From positions 186,001-250,000 of the forward strand of contig NZ_JASAMB010000001.1 in assembly GCF_029948125.1 (NCBI RefSeq): a stretch of 64,000 nt of DNA, given 5' to 3'. The notes under the pieces are model-generated. The model was not told the DNA's origin. It searched no databases and saw only the letters and a program-made list of their open reading frames with translations. This document shows positions 44,234 to 52,494 of the stretch, one piece after another (within the stretch, counting starts at the first letter, position 1; every line of letters starts with the position of its first letter). The position numbers were made by a program, and so were the translations under genes. Source of the stretch: Catellatospora sp. KI3 (GTDB lineage Bacteria > Actinomycetota > Actinomycetes > Mycobacteriales > Micromonosporaceae).

Positions 44234-44451
44234 CCAGCGCGGCCCCACTGGCAGGGGCACGCCTCATGATTCGCCGCCTCCCCCACCATGCTGGCCACGG
44301 CCGGTCCAGGGCGAGGCCGGATGGGCAGGCAGATACCCGCCCCGTCCGATTCACGGCCTGCTACAGCCGAACGCAGGCGGACGAGGTGGCCACCGCCAGG
44401 CGGCCAGCCCGAGCACGAAGTCCCTGGCTGCGCCACAGTAAGAAGCTGGAG
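44234..44451. other. Gap between convergent lipoprotein and DinB genes
   Basis: About 220 bases without a supported gene. No strong hairpin or member of repeat families A-C was found. Confidence 0.4.
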
Positions 44452-45048
44452 CTAGCCTTCACCGAAGTGGTCGGCCAGCTTCGTGAGCCTGGTGACGTAC
44501 GCCGGCCAGTCGTAGCCGTCAGGGATGTTGGAGTTCTCCCGGCCCAGGCCGACCGCCGCGTCGTGCTGCTCGCGCAGGATGTCCGCGTGACCGGCGTGTC
44601 GAGCGAGGTCGCAGGTCACGTGGATGATGACCCGGTGCAGTGTCACGGCCTGGTTCTCCGGCCGCCACCACGGCACCAGCCCCGGCGCGCCGAGCGGCAG
44701 CCGCTCGATCGTCTCATCCGCGAACGCTGCGACCCGGCGGTACAGGTCGATCAACCCGTCCTTCGTCTCGTCCTCGCGCGCGTACCAGTCCGCCTGCGGG
44801 TCCTGTTCGAACGCCTCCGTCGGGACCAGTTCCCCGGGCGTCGGGAACTCGCGCCCGAATGTGGGTCCGAAGTAGCCGGCTTCCACGTTGAGGCAGTGCT
44901 TCAGGATCCCCAACAGGTTGGTGCCGGTCTCGGTGCGGGGCAGTCTCGCTTCGCGTTCGCTGAGCCCGTCGAGCTTCCAGATCAGGCCTTCGCGAGCCTC
45001 CCGGAGGTAGTTGTGCAGCGCGGCCTTCGCATCGTCCAAGTCAGCCAT
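44452..45048 (-). CDS. DinB-family four-helix metalloprotein
   Basis: 198 residues of the DinB/YfiT fold. The three metal-binding histidine positions are visible in LGILKHCLNVEAGYFG (about residue 50) and VIIHVTCDLARHAGHADILRE (about residues 142-158). Actinobacterial members include thiol-dependent enzymes that use mycothiol; the activity here is unknown. A frameshifted relic of a related gene lies 1.3 kb away at 42950. Confidence 0.88.
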   Translation of the reverse strand: MADLDDAKAALHNYLREAREGLIWKLDGLSEREARLPRTETGTNLLGILKHCLNVEAGYFGPTFGREFPTPGELVPTEAFEQDPQADWYAREDETKDGLIDLYRRVAAFADETIERLPLGAPGLVPWWRPENQAVTLHRVIIHVTCDLARHAGHADILREQHDAAVGLGRENSNIPDGYDWPAYVTRLTKLADHFGEG

Positions 45049-45240
45049 GCCGCCTAGTCTTCCTCACGGGCCCAGCCAGCATGTGCCCAGCCGACGCGTG
45101 GTCAGATGACGGGCTGCGGCGTACCGCGGATACCGCTTCGAGCTGATGCTGACCGCCGACCATCGGATGCGGCACCCACCGGCGGCATCCGACCCGTGGG
45201 TGCCGCGAGGTTGGTACGCGTGGCGCGACGTACGTCGGAG
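45049..45240. other. Gap without a supported gene
   Basis: About 190 bases between two minus-strand genes. Frames on the minus strand here have no recognisable protein character. Confidence 0.35.
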
Positions 45241-45456
45241 TTACCGGTCCGCTGATCCGTCGAAGTGCGCCGGATCGTACGGCCGCTCGCCCACCCGGCA
45301 GTGGTAGCAGTGCTCGACGACACCGTCGCCGGCGTACCAGTCGTGATCGCCGCAGTCCCGGCGCCCCTTGTCGGCGAAACCGAGATTGATCAGGAACCAC
45401 GGCAGTCTGGTGCGTATCCGCGTCCGGAGCCGGTACCGCCCGCGCTGCTCAGCCAC
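45241..45456 (-). CDS. Small protein with Cys/His motifs
   Basis: 71 residues. Basic N-terminus, RTRLPWFLINLGFADKG, then CGDHDWYAGDGVVEHCYHCR. The pattern CGDHxW and CYHCR suggests a small zinc site. I recall similar small hypothetical proteins in actinobacteria, but no function is known. GTG start at 45456. Confidence 0.6.
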   Translation of the reverse strand: MAEQRGRYRLRTRIRTRLPWFLINLGFADKGRRDCGDHDWYAGDGVVEHCYHCRVGERPYDPAHFDGSADR

Positions 45457-45522
45457 GGCCGCAGCATATGGCCATCAGCTTCGCCACCGCTGCCCCGCGA
45501 CGGGACATGCCCCTGCGCGGCT

Positions 45523-45562
45523 TCACACCTCATAGGGTGTACGTACAACCTGTGAGGTGTGA
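45523..45562. promoter_or_regulatory. Long dyad near the end of the amidohydrolase operon
   Basis: TCACACCTCA and TGTGAGGTGTGA surround a centre with a second dyad (TGTACGTACA). It sits 76 bp past the amidohydrolase stop on the minus strand and 66 bp upstream of the small Cys/His gene. It may be a terminator or an operator for a dimeric regulator. Confidence 0.5.
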
Positions 45563-45638
45563 GCCGCCGCAGCACATCCATACCCGCGGCGCACGAATCG
45601 GCTGGCCGCGAGCACGGCCAGGGTGCGCCGTGGTTCGG

Positions 45639-46739
45639 TTACAGGCCGTAGAGCCTGCGGGCGTTCGCGGAGCCGAGCTGGTCGGCGATCCGGAGCGCGT
45701 CGGTGGCGGGCAGGGCGCCGTCCGCGACGAAGCCGCCCAGGACCTGGCCGAGGCTGTGGCGGAACTGGGCGGCACCGATCAGGTACAGCTCGGGCAGGCC
45801 GAACGCGTCCGAGGAGTACAGCAGCTTGCCGAACGGGGCCAGTTCCAGGAACTCGGCGAGCACGGCCGTGAAACGGGCGCCCAGGTGCGCGACGGTGAGG
45901 CCGACGTCGGCGTAGACGTGCGGGTACACCTGGGCCAGCCACCCGGCCTGGCGGTGGTACGGGTAGCAGTGCAGCAGGACCAGCCGGGCCCCGGTGCGCA
46001 GCGTCGCCTCGCAGAACGGCTGCAGCAGCGCGGGGTCGGTGCGGGCCAGCAGCGCGTCGCGGTCGCCGAAGCCGGTGTGCAGCTGGATCGGCAGGCCCGT
46101 GTCGACCGCGCACCACAGCAGGTGGCGCAGCAGCACCGGATCGGTGAGGCGGCCGCCGTCGCGCAGCCAGCGCGCCGCCGCGACCCGCACCTCCTGCGGC
46201 TGCGGGCGGGTCGGGTCGAGGCCGAGCCCGTGCCGGTACGCGGCGATCGACTTGGTGGCGACCGCGCCGGGCAGGGCGGCGCGCAGCGCGTCGGCGAACG
46301 CGTCGGCGAACGCGTCCGGCCCGCTGACGGGCGCGACCGACTCGGCCAGCTGCTCCAGCCGTACCACCGCATGGGTCGGTGCCGCGGCCAGCGCGCCCAC
46401 CGCGGGCGCGGGCAGCAGGCCGCTCACGGCCGGGCCGGTGTCGACGAGCAGCGCGGACAGGCATGCGGCGCGCAGCAGCCGCCCGGCGGCCTCCTCGGGG
46501 CCCAGCCGCCGCCGCTGCCACAGGTAGTCCTCGACGCCCGCCCCGGCGTCCAGGCCGAGCAGTGGCGCGCACCAGCGGCGCAGCGCCAGGCCGACCTGGC
46601 TGTCCAGGTACGGGGCGCCGACCGGTGCCGGTTCGTCGGCCTCGGTGCACCACAGCTCGAACGCGGCGTCGTCCAGCGGCGTGGTGGTGATGCCGTGGCA
46701 GTGCCCGTCGACCAGGTCGAGCCCGCTGAGGTCGAGCAT
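45639..46739 (-). CDS. Amidohydrolase (FluG N-terminal-like, Amidohydro_2)
   Basis: 366 residues. Metal-binding motif VDGHCHG at the N-terminus, PIQLHTGFGDRD and VLLHCYPYHRQ in the barrel, and LLYSSDAFGLPELYLIG with the C-terminal aspartate, as in the amidohydrolase-2 family. It starts 2 bp after the stop of a glutamine synthetase-like gene. In FluG proteins these two domains are fused, so the pair probably forms and cleaves a gamma-glutamyl or related amide. Substrate unknown. Confidence 0.85.
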   Translation of the reverse strand: MLDLSGLDLVDGHCHGITTTPLDDAAFELWCTEADEPAPVGAPYLDSQVGLALRRWCAPLLGLDAGAGVEDYLWQRRRLGPEEAAGRLLRAACLSALLVDTGPAVSGLLPAPAVGALAAAPTHAVVRLEQLAESVAPVSGPDAFADAFADALRAALPGAVATKSIAAYRHGLGLDPTRPQPQEVRVAAARWLRDGGRLTDPVLLRHLLWCAVDTGLPIQLHTGFGDRDALLARTDPALLQPFCEATLRTGARLVLLHCYPYHRQAGWLAQVYPHVYADVGLTVAHLGARFTAVLAEFLELAPFGKLLYSSDAFGLPELYLIGAAQFRHSLGQVLGGFVADGALPATDALRIADQLGSANARRLYGL

Positions 46740-46741
46740 GT

Positions 46742-48097
46742 TCAGTACCGCCACCGGACGGCCTCCACCAGCTCGGCCTCGGGCAGCCTGCCCAGCGTGT
46801 CCGCCTCGGCCCGGTGCACCGCGTCGAACGCGTCCAGCAGCGGCGCCCCGAGCACGGCGCACAGCTCGCGGTCGGCGTGCAGGGCGGCGAGCGCGGCGGC
46901 GGGCGTGTCGGGCAGTCGCGGCGGCGGCGAGGCCAGCGTGTACGGGTCCACCCGCACCTCCTCCGGCAGCCGCAGCCCCGCGTCGACCGCGTCGGCGACC
47001 AGCGCGCACACCGCCCCGACCACCAGGTACGGGTTCGCCGCCGCGTCCACGCACTTGACCTCGGCGTTGGCCGCGCCGCTGCCGTTGCCGACGACGCCGG
47101 TGACGAAGCGCAGCCCCGCCTCCCGGTTCTCCCGCCCCCAGCACCGGTACGCCCCCGCCCAGCGCTGCGGCGCCTGGCGCAGCGCGCTCGCGGGGCTGGG
47201 CACGCCGAGCCCGGCCAGGGCGGGCAGCCGCGACAGCACCCCGGCCAGGGCGGATTCGCCACGGGCGGTCATGCCGTACGGGCCGTCGCCGTCGGCGAGC
47301 AGGTTGGCGCCGTCGGCCCATACCGAGAAGTGCAGGTGCATGCCGTTGCCGACCTGCCGGGCGACGGCGACGGGCGCGAACGAGGCGCGCAGCCCGTGCC
47401 GCAGCGCGGTGGCGCGGACGGTCTCGCGGGCGAGCACGACCCGGTCGGCGGCGTGCACGGGCTCGGCGTGGCCGACGGACAGTTCCAGCTGGCCGGTGCC
47501 GTACTCGGGGTGGAACTGCTCGACGGCGACGTCCTGCGCGGCCAGCGCGGCGAGCAGGTCGCGGCCGAAGTCGGACAGCTCGACCAGCCGGGTCATGCCG
47601 TAGGCGGGGCCGTCGGAGGCCGGGCCGCCGTCCGGGCGGGCCAGGTAGAACTCCAGCTCGAAGGCCATCCGCAGGGTGACTCCGGCGGCCGCGGCGCGGG
47701 CGGTCATGCGGCGGGCGAACAGGCGCTGGTCCGCCGGGTACGGCTGCCCGTCCTGGGTCCACCGGTCGACCGGCGCCCAGGCCCAGCCGGGCTGGGCGGC
47801 GAGCACGGTGAGCCGGTCCAGGTCGGGGTGCAGCCGCAGGTCGCCGACGGGGCCGCCGATGAGCCGCCCGGCGGTGATGGTGTCGTCGACGCAGAACACG
47901 TCGTGCACGGTGGACATGCCGACGCCCCACGCGGCCGCGCCGGGCAGCCGCGCCGTGGGCACGGCCTTCACCCTGGTCACGCCCGCGTTGTCGACCCAGG
48001 TCAGGGCGGTGCCGTGCACGCCTGACGCGGCGAGCTTGGCGGCGGCGTCGCGACCGGCGGCGGCCAGGGCGGTCCGGTCCAGCGCCGGGGTGGTCAC
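46742..48097 (-). CDS. Glutamine synthetase-like ligase (FluG C-terminal/GlnA4 type)
   Basis: 451 residues. Metal glutamates in FELEFYLARPD and FHPEYGTGQLELS, the catalytic histidine in GNGMHLHFSVW, and AEVKCVDAAANPYLVVG near the C-terminus, where a Lys stands in place of the Arg found in many true synthetases. Together with the divergent N-terminus (LTWVDNAGVTRVKAVPTARL) this suggests a gamma-glutamyl ligase for an amine, not housekeeping glutamine synthesis. GTG at 48097 overlaps the membrane-protein stop. Confidence 0.85.
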   Translation of the reverse strand: MTTPALDRTALAAAGRDAAAKLAASGVHGTALTWVDNAGVTRVKAVPTARLPGAAAWGVGMSTVHDVFCVDDTITAGRLIGGPVGDLRLHPDLDRLTVLAAQPGWAWAPVDRWTQDGQPYPADQRLFARRMTARAAAAGVTLRMAFELEFYLARPDGGPASDGPAYGMTRLVELSDFGRDLLAALAAQDVAVEQFHPEYGTGQLELSVGHAEPVHAADRVVLARETVRATALRHGLRASFAPVAVARQVGNGMHLHFSVWADGANLLADGDGPYGMTARGESALAGVLSRLPALAGLGVPSPASALRQAPQRWAGAYRCWGRENREAGLRFVTGVVGNGSGAANAEVKCVDAAANPYLVVGAVCALVADAVDAGLRLPEEVRVDPYTLASPPPRLPDTPAAALAALHADRELCAVLGAPLLDAFDAVHRAEADTLGRLPEAELVEAVRWRY

Positions 48098-48855
48098 CGG
48101 CCGGTTCCGGCGGGTACGGCCGGTGCGGTCTCCCGGGCCGCCTGGGCGGGTGCGGCCGCCGAGCCGGGACGCTGGTGCTGCTGCAGGTGGTGGGCGATCG
48201 CGTACACGAACAGGGTCGCGCCGGTCATCTCCAGCAGCTCCTCGAAGGAGGCCGACAGCACGTAGCGCATGCTGGCCCAGCCGGGGGTGAAGCCGATGTT
48301 CTCGCGGCCGGAGAACGCCCCGACGACCTCCATGCCCGCCGCGCCGCTGAGGAACAGCGCCGCCCCGACGAGCACGAACAGGCGCACCCGTCCCGGCAGC
48401 GCGAGCAGGAACCGCGTGTACGACACGGCCAGCACCAGCACGAACGGCGCGGCGAGGACCAGCCAGGACAGGTACGACGCCTGGCCCAGGTGCACCACGG
48501 CGACGGTGGCGCCGATCTCGTGGATCTGGGCGTACTCGTCGATCGACAGCAGCGCGAAGACGAAGCTGAGGATGCGCCAGTGCCGGGCGAAGCGGGCCCC
48601 GGACGCCTTGGCGCGGCTCGCCACCTGCCACAGCAGCAGCGCGGCCAGCAGCAGCACCCCGGAGGAGTACCACGTCGGCAGGTTGTCCTCCTTGTCGACG
48701 TAGAAGAACTTGACCAGGCGCCCGAAGTACGGGAACGGCGCGTACACGCCGAGCCCGTGGTAGACCAGGCAGAAGCCGAGGCTGAGCGCGTGCAGGGCGG
48801 CGATGCAGCACAGCAGGGTGCGCAGCAGGCGACCGGCGGAAATGTCGAGCTTCAC
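48094..48855 (-). CDS. Multi-pass membrane protein of the GS-like/amidohydrolase operon
   Basis: 253 residues with about six transmembrane segments (LLCCIAALHALSLGFCLVYHG; SSGVLLLAALLLWQVA; LSWLVLAAPFVLVLAVSY; LFVLVGAALFLSGAAGMEVVGAF) and a conserved acidic/His motif SIDEYAQIHEIGATVAVVHL. The tail is Ala/Pro-rich. No family with known function recognised. The 4-base overlap with the ligase gene makes it the first gene of a three-gene operon. Confidence 0.75.
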   Translation of the reverse strand: MKLDISAGRLLRTLLCCIAALHALSLGFCLVYHGLGVYAPFPYFGRLVKFFYVDKEDNLPTWYSSGVLLLAALLLWQVASRAKASGARFARHWRILSFVFALLSIDEYAQIHEIGATVAVVHLGQASYLSWLVLAAPFVLVLAVSYTRFLLALPGRVRLFVLVGAALFLSGAAGMEVVGAFSGRENIGFTPGWASMRYVLSASFEELLEMTGATLFVYAIAHHLQQHQRPGSAAAPAQAARETAPAVPAGTGR

Positions 48856-48959
48856 CAGGTCTACAACGATGGGTCCGGCCGATCTGACACGAGCCCCGGC
48901 CGGGTGGCCGCGACGTCGCCGAGTTTCCCGGCGGCGGCAGCTGTGCCATAGTCACCGCT

Positions 48960-49490
48960 GTGTCCGATCCGATCGCGCGGTTGGCCGCGCTCGCCGCCGC
49001 CGTGGTGGCGCTGGCGGCCCTCGTCGTGGCCGTGCTGGCGTACCGGCGGGGCGGGGCGCGCCCCAGCGCCCGGCTGTACCACATGAACAACTTCGGGCCC
49101 GGTGACGCCAAGGAGTTCCTGATCGCCACCACGGTCACCAACGGCGCGCTCGGCGCGGTGCAGGTGGTGACCGTCGAGCTGGAGGTGCAGGGCGTGCGCG
49201 GGCGGCACATGCTGGGCGGGCAGGGCCGGCGCGGGCCGGAGCTGCCGTTCCGGCTGGAGGGCCAGCAGAGCGCCACCTGGACCGTCCCGGCCGCCGACGT
49301 GGCCGAGCTGCTCCGGGTGTACGACAAGAACCCCGCCCGCATCCGCGCCGTGCTCGCCCTGGGCACCGGCCGTACGGTCAAGGGCGGCTGGTTCCGGTTC
49401 GACCTGGACAAGTGGGCCGCCGGAGTGATCCCCGCCCCGCGTACCGGCGGATCGAAGCAGGCGGCGGCGCCCGCCAAGGCGAAGGGCTGA
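48960..49490 (+). CDS. Membrane-anchored hypothetical protein
   Basis: 176 residues. One N-terminal helix (LAALAAAVVALAALVVAVLAY), then a beta-rich domain (RLYHMNNFGPGDAKEFLIATTVTNGALGAVQVVTVELE), ending in an Ala/Lys tail. Not recognised. GTG start at 48960. It lies 3 bp before a DUF1877 gene on the same strand. Confidence 0.7.
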   Translation: MSDPIARLAALAAAVVALAALVVAVLAYRRGGARPSARLYHMNNFGPGDAKEFLIATTVTNGALGAVQVVTVELEVQGVRGRHMLGGQGRRGPELPFRLEGQQSATWTVPAADVAELLRVYDKNPARIRAVLALGTGRTVKGGWFRFDLDKWAAGVIPAPRTGGSKQAAAPAKAKG

Positions 49491-49493
49491 GCC

Positions 49494-49994
49494 GTGACCG
49501 GTGTGGACATGTACTGGCACCGCGTGCCCGCGACCGCGCTGAAGGCGTCGCCGCGCGAGCTGTGGGAGTCGGTGCCGACCTTCGGTGACGACGGCTACCC
49601 GCTGGCGGTCGCCGAGGGCGTGGTGCTGGCCGTGGCCGAGGACTACCTGCTGCTGGAGGTGCTGTTCGCGGGCAGCACCGGGATGGCCGCCGACCCGGCC
49701 GGGCTGGTGGTGTCCGGAGGCGACTGGCGGGTGATCGGCGACTCCGACGACGAGGTCGGCGTGCTGACCCCGCAGCAGGTCGAGGCGGTCTCGGCGTACC
49801 TGTCCGACGCGGATCCGCTGGAGTGGATCGGGCGGCGGTCGACGGAGCTGGCGGCGGTGCTGCGCGGCTACTCGCCGAACCCGTGGTCCGAGCAGCGCGC
49901 GAGCCACCTGGCCCAGGACGCGGTCGAGCTGGTCGACTTCTACCACCGCGCCGCCGAGGCGGGCGAGGCGGTCGTGAAGATCCTGGTCGCCTAG
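49494..49994 (+). CDS. DUF1877 family protein
   Basis: 166 residues that follow the DUF1877 outline: MYWHRVPATALKASPRELW at the start, then EDYLLLEVLFAG, LTPQQVEAVSAYL and a C-terminal VELVDFYHRAAEAGEAVVKIL. Cytoplasmic; function unknown. Its stop overlaps the convergent HD-domain gene by 4 bases. Confidence 0.8.
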   Translation: MTGVDMYWHRVPATALKASPRELWESVPTFGDDGYPLAVAEGVVLAVAEDYLLLEVLFAGSTGMAADPAGLVVSGGDWRVIGDSDDEVGVLTPQQVEAVSAYLSDADPLEWIGRRSTELAAVLRGYSPNPWSEQRASHLAQDAVELVDFYHRAAEAGEAVVKILVA

Positions 49995-50560
49995 CGCGGG
50001 TACGACCCCTGCCAGGCCAGCCGCTCGTCCGCCCCGGTGGCGAGCCGCTCCAGCACCGTGTCCACCAGCAGGAACGCCTCCCAGTGGTCGGTCCCGGCGG
50101 CGGTGACCCGGTCGGCGAGCAGCTGCTCCAGCTCGGCGACCCGCTTGCCCTTCCACACCTTGTCCGCGACGGTGACCAGCAGGTCCTCGGTGCCGCTGCC
50201 CCGGTCCCACTGCGCGTGGCCGGCGGCGAAGCGGGCCAGCTCCGGGTCGATGCCGTGCGCCCGCAGCAGCCGGGCCCCGGCCTGCTCGTGCTCGTGCCCA
50301 GGGCCCGCCAGTTCGCCGGGGTGGAGCGTCTTGCCGATGTCGTGGGTGGCGGCGCCGAACAGGACGGCGTCGCGGTCGTACGCCAGCGCGGGGCAGCGCT
50401 CCGCCAGTTCGGCGGTCAGTCGCCAGGCGACGTCGTGCACCAGGCGCAGGTGGGCGGCCAGGCGCGGCGGCGCGGACAGGGTGCGCAGCAGGTCGGCGGC
50501 GGTGTCGGGCAGGGGCCGCAGCGGCGGGTCGGTCAGGGCACGCTCAAGGGCCGAGGGCAT
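49991..50560 (-). CDS. HD-domain phosphohydrolase
   Basis: 189 residues of the HD superfamily. Metal motif: LRLVHDVAWRLT, then the HD pair in FGAATHDIGKTLHPGEL, HEHEQAGARLL, and the later aspartate in VTVADKVWKGKR. Probably hydrolyses a phosphate ester or nucleotide; substrate unknown. ATG at 50560 is chosen, because further upstream lies the operator of the divergent ArsR gene. Confidence 0.82.
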   Translation of the reverse strand: MPSALERALTDPPLRPLPDTAADLLRTLSAPPRLAAHLRLVHDVAWRLTAELAERCPALAYDRDAVLFGAATHDIGKTLHPGELAGPGHEHEQAGARLLRAHGIDPELARFAAGHAQWDRGSGTEDLLVTVADKVWKGKRVAELEQLLADRVTAAGTDHWEAFLLVDTVLERLATGADERLAWQGSYPR

Positions 50561-50581
50561 CGGTTCAGTATAGGTCGACTG

Positions 50582-50597
50582 TTCAGCTGATGCTGAA
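50582..50597. promoter_or_regulatory. Operator-like palindrome upstream of the ArsR gene
   Basis: TTCAGCTGATGCTGAA is a perfect 16-bp dyad. It lies 28 bp before the ArsR start and 21 bp before the HD-gene start, with TAGAAT near 50611 as a possible -10. ArsR/SmtB repressors bind 12-2-12-like dyads of this kind, so metal-dependent autoregulation is likely. Confidence 0.6.
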
Positions 50598-50624
50598 GTC
50601 AGCTTCGGCTGTAGAATCGAGGGC

Positions 50625-50945
50625 ATGCTCGGTGCCGTTACTGACGTGGAAGTGCTGGCCAGGTTCGGCCAGGCGCTGTCCGACCCCACCCGCATCCGGC
50701 TGCTGCTGGCCCTGCGGGAGGGCCCGGCCTACCCGACGGAGCTGGCCGACCGACTCGGCGTGACCCGCACCAACCTCTCCAACCACCTGGCCTGCCTGCG
50801 CGGCTGCGGCCTGGTAGTGGCCAGCCCGCAGGGCCGCCGCAGCCGGTACGAGCTGAGCGACGCCCGCCTGGCCCACGCCCTGGACGACCTGCTCGGCCTG
50901 GTCCTCGCCATCGACCCGGCGGTCTGCGCCAGCGAGGTGGGCTGA
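50625..50945 (+). CDS. ArsR/SmtB family metal-responsive repressor
   Basis: 106 residues with a winged helix (ARFGQALSDPTRIRLLLALREG, ELADRLGVTRTNLSNHLACLRGCGLV, GRRSRYELSD). The cysteine at about residue 58 (ACLRGCG) and the C-terminal AIDPAVC could bind metal, as in CmtR-like proteins. It is followed 1 bp later by a cation diffusion facilitator, which it probably represses. Confidence 0.9.
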   Translation: MLGAVTDVEVLARFGQALSDPTRIRLLLALREGPAYPTELADRLGVTRTNLSNHLACLRGCGLVVASPQGRRSRYELSDARLAHALDDLLGLVLAIDPAVCASEVG

Positions 50946-50946
50946 C

Positions 50947-51924
50947 ATGGGACACGACCACGCCGAGCACGCCCACGGGCACGGCGGCCACGCGCACGGC
51001 GTGTCGGCCGACGCCGACCGGCGCTGGCTGAGCATCGCGCTCGCCCTGATCCTCGGGTTCATGGCCGTCGAGGTCGTCGTCGGCCTGCTCGCCGACTCGC
51101 TCGCCCTGCTGTCCGACGCCGCGCACATGCTCACCGACGCCGCCGCGATCGTGCTGGCCCTGGTGGCGATGCGCCTGGCCGCCCGCCCGCCCCGCGGCGG
51201 CTACACGTACGGGCTCAAGCGCGCCGAGATCCTGTCCGCCCAGGCCAACGGCATCACCCTGCTGCTGCTGGCCGCCTGGCTGGCGTACGAGGCGATCGGG
51301 CGGCTCATCGACCCGCCGGCCGTGCGCGGCGGGGCGGTGCTGGTCACCGCCATCGCGGGCATCGGCGTGAACCTGGTCGCCGCCTGGTGCCTGTCCCGGG
51401 CCAACCGGGCCAGCCTCAACATCGAGGGCGCGTTCCAGCACATCCTGAACGACCTGTTCGCCTTCATCGCCACCGCGGTCGCGGGCCTCGTCGTGCTCAC
51501 CACCGGCTTCAACCGGGCCGACGGCATAGCCTCGCTGGCCGTCGTCGTGCTGATGGTCAAGGCGGGCCTGGAGCTGCTCGCCGCCTCCGGCCGCATCCTG
51601 CTCGAAGCCGCCCCGGCCGGGCTCAGCCCCGACGCGCTCGGCGCGGAACTGGCCGGCGTCGACGGCGTGGTCGAGGTGCACGACCTGCACGTCTGGCAGG
51701 TGACCTCGGGCTACCCGGCCCTGTCGGCGCACATCCTGGTCCGGCCGCACGGCGACTGCCACGCCGTGCGCCGCGAGGTGGAGGGGCTGCTGCGCGGGCG
51801 GCACCACATCGCGCACACCACGCTGCAGGTCGACCACGCCGACGACCACGACACCCCGGCCGCGATCGCGGCCGCCCACTGCGCCGACCCGCACGGCGCC
51901 GTCTACCGCCCGCCGAACGCATAA
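50947..51924 (+). CDS. Cation diffusion facilitator (CzcD/ZitB type) metal exporter
   Basis: 325 residues. A His-rich N-terminus (HDHAEHAHGHGGHAHG), six membrane helices, the Zn-site motifs DAAHMLTDAAA in helix 2 and HILNDLFAF in helix 5, and a cytoplasmic ferredoxin-like C-terminal domain with VHDLHVWQVTSGYPALSAH and ending HCADPHG. It probably exports zinc or a related divalent cation by proton antiport. Operon with the ArsR repressor. Confidence 0.94.
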   Translation: MGHDHAEHAHGHGGHAHGVSADADRRWLSIALALILGFMAVEVVVGLLADSLALLSDAAHMLTDAAAIVLALVAMRLAARPPRGGYTYGLKRAEILSAQANGITLLLLAAWLAYEAIGRLIDPPAVRGGAVLVTAIAGIGVNLVAAWCLSRANRASLNIEGAFQHILNDLFAFIATAVAGLVVLTTGFNRADGIASLAVVVLMVKAGLELLAASGRILLEAAPAGLSPDALGAELAGVDGVVEVHDLHVWQVTSGYPALSAHILVRPHGDCHAVRREVEGLLRGRHHIAHTTLQVDHADDHDTPAAIAAAHCADPHGAVYRPPNA

Positions 51925-51932
51925 TCAGCGGC

Positions 51933-52436
51933 ATGCCGCACAGTGACCCGCACGTCGTGCACGACAAGCCGGGCCGCATCGCGATGATGCCCCGCCCGGC
52001 CCGCAACGTGAGGCTCGACGACGACCTGGCCCGGCTGCGCTCGGTCCACGGGGTCGACGTCCTGGTCTGCGCGCTGCCCGACGACGAGCTGGAGCTGCTG
52101 GGCATACCCGACGAGGGGGACGCGGTCCGCCGGGCCGGAATCCGGTTCGAGCACTTCCCCATCGGCGACCACGACGTCCCGGAGTTCTGGTCCTACCACG
52201 CCCTCACCGCCCGCCTGGCCGCCGACGTCACCGCCGGGGCGTACGTGGTGGCGCACTGCTGGGCCGGGATCGGGCGGTCGGCGCTCATCGCGGGCGGCAT
52301 CCTCATTCAGCTGGGCATGCCCGCGCAGCAGGCGGTAGACCAGCTGGTGGAGGGGCGGGGGCTGCCCTGCCCGGAGACGCCGGCGCAGCACCGGATCCTC
52401 CTGCGGCTGGCCGAAACGCTCGCCGCCGCCCGCTGA
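51933..52436 (+). CDS. Dual-specificity/tyrosine phosphatase-like protein
   Basis: 167 residues with the cysteine phosphatase loop HCWAGIGRSALIAGG (CX5R, about residue 108) and the general-acid loop candidate FPIGDHDVPEF. ATG at 51933. It lies 8 bp after the CDF gene and may be in the same transcript. Target unknown. Repeat B copy 3 follows after 6 bp. Confidence 0.82.
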   Translation: MPHSDPHVVHDKPGRIAMMPRPARNVRLDDDLARLRSVHGVDVLVCALPDDELELLGIPDEGDAVRRAGIRFEHFPIGDHDVPEFWSYHALTARLAADVTAGAYVVAHCWAGIGRSALIAGGILIQLGMPAQQAVDQLVEGRGLPCPETPAQHRILLRLAETLAAAR

Positions 52437-52442
52437 CCCCCG

Positions 52443-52494
52443 AAAGGAAGGGACCCTTCTTATCGCTTTCCGTAGCAGAAGGGCCCCTTCTTAA
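52443..52494 (+). repeat. Palindromic repeat family B, copy 3
   Basis: AAAGGAAGGGACCCTTCTTATCG, spacer with CTTTCCGTAGCA, then GAAGGGCCCCTTCTTAA. It starts 6 bp after the phosphatase-like stop, same orientation. Confidence 0.92.

Noticed and set aside
46742-49510. 922-codon frame extending the GS-like gene upstream
   Set aside because: Beyond the GTG at 48097 it runs through the coupled membrane-protein gene in another frame and has no family sequence.
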